Positions 63,679-64,000 of a stretch of 64,000 bases of DNA are shown here, piece by piece; positions within the stretch are counted from its first letter, which is position 1; every line of letters starts with the position of its first letter. This DNA is from Globodera rostochiensis (Eukaryota > Nematoda > Chromadorea > Rhabditida > Heteroderidae): NCBI GenBank assembly GCA_018350325.1, contig JAEVLN010000008.1, forward strand, positions 2,232,001 to 2,296,000. Direction: 5' to 3'. The translations under genes were made by a program, and so were the position numbers. The notes below the pieces were generated by a model. It made no database searches, was not told the origin of the DNA, and saw only the letters and a program-made list of their open reading frames with translations.

Positions 63679-64000
63679 ATGTCGTCATTTAACGACCAAG
63701 TAAGCATTGATATTTATTCATTTTATCTTAGGGCGTTTAAGAACAACACCACAAAGTCGGTCTATGTCAGTGGGAGTGACCCTCCCGCATCCGCTCAGCC
63801 ACCGATCCAACGCGAACAGCCGGCGAATCCGCCTCGGGCGGAGAGTGTGTCAAGTGGGGGCATTGACACGTTTTATGAAGGTTAGCTCGTAAAAATAAGT
63901 TGATAATTGCCGGATTTTGCCTCAGATGCTTTATTGTCGTCGACTGAGACTGAGACACGTACCGTGTCCAAAACAGACCTCAAGCGTTGAACGTGACGGG
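63679..64000 (+). CDS. RS-domain protein, second copy, 5' part (runs off window)
   Basis: Inverted second copy of the start of the gene at 60332-61489: MSSFNDQ, AFKNNTTKSVYVSG, SGGIDTFYEG, then an exon beginning after GCCTCAG at about 63926. Differences include CCACCGATCC for CCACCCATCC and CAGATGC for CAGAGGC. It keeps TTTTTAG (ending 63660) before the start codon, a plausible trans-splice acceptor that the other copy lacks. The rest of the gene lies outside the window, so completeness is unknown. Confidence 0.6.

Overview
This is eukaryotic DNA, almost certainly nematode and probably from a plant-parasitic (tylenchid-like) lineage. The genes have many small exons, 35-60 bp introns with GT...TTTTAG/TTTCAG ends, tight gene spacing and some same-strand gene pairs. 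They also include a GOB-1-type trehalose-phosphatase gene. No bacterial, viral or organellar gene was recognised. Species was not determined. Gene coordinates run from start codon to stop codon; introns lie inside the interval. Exon boundaries were spliced by hand from reading frame and splice sites.

Layout. (1) 1-1670 is a low-complexity 111-bp tandem repeat. (2) About 1484-8150 holds two direct copies of a 3,460-bp unit: repeat edge, tRNA-like element, 3' end of a 5-formyl-THF cyclo-ligase gene, complete RRP8 gene, last exon of NOG1, then satellite. (3) 8155-19259 is an 11-kb array of about 87 copies of a ~127-bp satellite with higher-order structure, ending in a 121-bp-arm palindrome. (4) 19634-24354 is a third copy of the cyclo-ligase 3' end-RRP8-NOG1 block, here joined to a complete 8-exon NOG1, so it is the likely ancestral locus. 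(5) 24355-60148 is a dense gene region: a cadherin, USP7, the UAP56/DDX39 helicase, an unknown membrane protein, ERGIC3, a haem peroxidase, a C/EBP-like bZIP, trehalose-phosphatase, a VPS33-type protein, proteasome subunit RPN12, an ABHD14-like hydrolase and UCHL5. (6) 60332-64000 holds an RS-rich gene, an inverted truncated copy of RPN12, and an inverted second copy of the start of the RS-rich gene that runs off the window.

Functional themes. NOG1 and RRP8 are nucleolar ribosome-biogenesis factors lying head-to-tail 179 bp apart with a poly(A) signal between them, as expected for a nematode operon. RPN12, UCHL5 and USP7 belong to ubiquitin-proteasome biology. The most informative structures are the RRP8 triplication fused to satellite DNA, the satellite's 17-monomer higher-order repeat, and a 448-bp foldback transposon with a perfect 8-bp target duplication in an RPN12 intron. 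The empty site for that transposon is preserved in the second RPN12 copy.
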